From: Chloroflexota bacterium
GTDB taxonomy: Bacteria; Chloroflexota; Dehalococcoidia; SM23-28-2; RBG-16-64-32
Length of the DNA stretch: 21,904 nucleotides
Direction: 5' to 3'
Assembly: GCA_022561095.1 (NCBI GenBank)
Contig: JADFRV010000013.1
Coordinates: 1-21,904 of the forward strand
The notes under the pieces are model-generated. The model saw only the letters and a list, made by a program, of their open reading frames with translations. It was not told where the DNA came from and ran no database searches. This document shows, piece after piece, positions 21,169 through 21,904 of this stretch. A program made the translations under genes and the position numbers. Each line of letters opens with the position of its first letter. Position 1 is the stretch's first letter.

Positions 21169-21904
21169 ATGCCTGGAAAAATCTTGGTCACGGGAGCAAC
21201 CGGAAACGTTGGCAGCACTCTGATCCCCAAACTGATCGCCATGGGCGCAACCGTTCGCGCTCTGGTCCGCGACGAGTCGAAGGCGCAGGGTCTGAGGGAT
21301 CAAGGCGTTGAGGTTGTCAGCGGCGATCTCGACAAGCCTGAGACGCTCGAGGCCGCCTTTAGCGGAGTGGACAAGGTGTTCCTCATAACGGCGCCAAACC
21401 CCAACCAGGTCACGCAAGCCCGCAACGCAATCGCCGCCGCCAAGCGCGCCGGCAGCACGCACATCGTCAGGCTATCGGCGGGCGCGTTCAACACGGCAGA
21501 CCACAGCCCGTCACGAGTTACGAAGCAGCACGCCGAGATCGACGCGGAGCTGAAGGCGTCCGGTCTACCCTACACGCTCCTCAAGCCCCACAACTTCATG
21601 CAGAACACGCTCATGTTAGCGCAGACCGTCGCATCGGACGGCGCCATGTACATCCCGATGAAAGAGGGCAAACTCGGCATGATCGACGTACGGGACATCG
21701 TCGACGTTGCGGCGAAGGTCCTCGCGGAGGACGGTCACGAGGGCAAGACGTATGCCCTGACCGGCCCGGCTTCGATCTCCTACCACGACGTGGCGGCCGG
21801 GCTCTCGAAGGCGCTCGGCAAGGAGGTCAAGTACGTGGACGTCCCGCCCGAGGCGGCCCGGGAGGCGATGGTCTGCATGGGGTTGCCGGACTGGATCGTC
21901 GGTT
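21169..21904 (+). CDS. NmrA-like NAD(P)-binding oxidoreductase (atypical SDR), truncated by window end
   Basis: The frame is open from ATG 21169, with AAGAAGGAGGA before it, to the right edge: 245 codons with no stop. It starts KILVTGATGNVGSTLIPKLI, the Rossmann TGATGxxG motif, followed by VRALVRD (an Arg typical of NADP-binding atypical SDRs) and GDLDKPETLEAAFSGVDKVF. Later come SAGAFNTADHS, LKPHNFMQN and IDVRDIVDVAAKVL. This fits NmrA/azoreductase-like proteins, which act as NADP-dependent reductases or redox sensors; the usual catalytic YxxxK is replaced (around SRVTKQHAE). Full length is probably about 285-300 residues, so roughly 40-50 are missing. Confidence 0.9.
   Translation, partial: MPGKILVTGATGNVGSTLIPKLIAMGATVRALVRDESKAQGLRDQGVEVVSGDLDKPETLEAAFSGVDKVFLITAPNPNQVTQARNAIAAAKRAGSTHIVRLSAGAFNTADHSPSRVTKQHAEIDAELKASGLPYTLLKPHNFMQNTLMLAQTVASDGAMYIPMKEGKLGMIDVRDIVDVAAKVLAEDGHEGKTYALTGPASISYHDVAAGLSKALGKEVKYVDVPPEAAREAMVCMGLPDWIVG

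Overview
The window is GC-rich, densely packed bacterial DNA (clearly above 60% G+C by eye). Nearly all genes lie on the + strand with stop/start overlaps of the ATGA or GTGA type. A fused transaldolase-phosphoglucose isomerase, a PPOX-class flavin/F420 protein, a NarL-type two-component pair, GH15 and an archaeal-type glucose dehydrogenase together suggest a Chloroflexota- or Actinomycetota-like lineage. No rRNA or marker gene fixes the taxonomy.

Layout. Bases 1-128 hold the end of an open frame, followed by a hemerythrin-like protein (202-759) and, on the - strand, a membrane-anchored cupredoxin (1068-1673). Divergent from it is a NarL/LuxR response regulator (1816-2493) with its overlapping PAS histidine kinase (2490-3941). 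Bases 3942-4643 form a scar: the 3' half of a tRNA-Gly, a decayed tRNA-Arg-like unit and the C-terminal remnant of an integrase-type transposase.

Bases 4644-17514 look like one long sugar-catabolism operon: HAD phosphatase, class II aldolase, rhodanese-CBS protein, transketolase, RpiB, Tal-Pgi fusion, 6-phosphogluconate dehydrogenase, glucose-6-phosphate dehydrogenase, GH15 glucosidase and glucose dehydrogenase. Together they cover release of glucose from a glucan or trehalose, direct glucose oxidation, and both branches of the pentose phosphate pathway. No lactonase, glucokinase or gluconokinase is present.

Bases 17652-19609 hold a PPOX-family protein, GTP cyclohydrolase I and a RibD/DHFR-like reductase (pterin/flavin chemistry). 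Bases 19610-21904 hold a promoter, a structured leader with a CsoR-family-like operator, then an SRPBCC protein, a SnoaL-like protein and an NmrA-like oxidoreductase that runs off the end. The last two share a repeated leader motif.

The most notable observation is in the rhodanese-CBS gene (6442-7155). Its reading frame is intact except for one in-frame TGA at codon 68, where related proteins (from memory) carry a conserved cysteine. A 7-bp GC stem with a GUC loop follows at a distance suited to a bacterial SECIS element. This makes it a candidate selenocysteine-containing rhodanese inside a pentose phosphate operon; a nonsense mutation or base-call error is the alternative.
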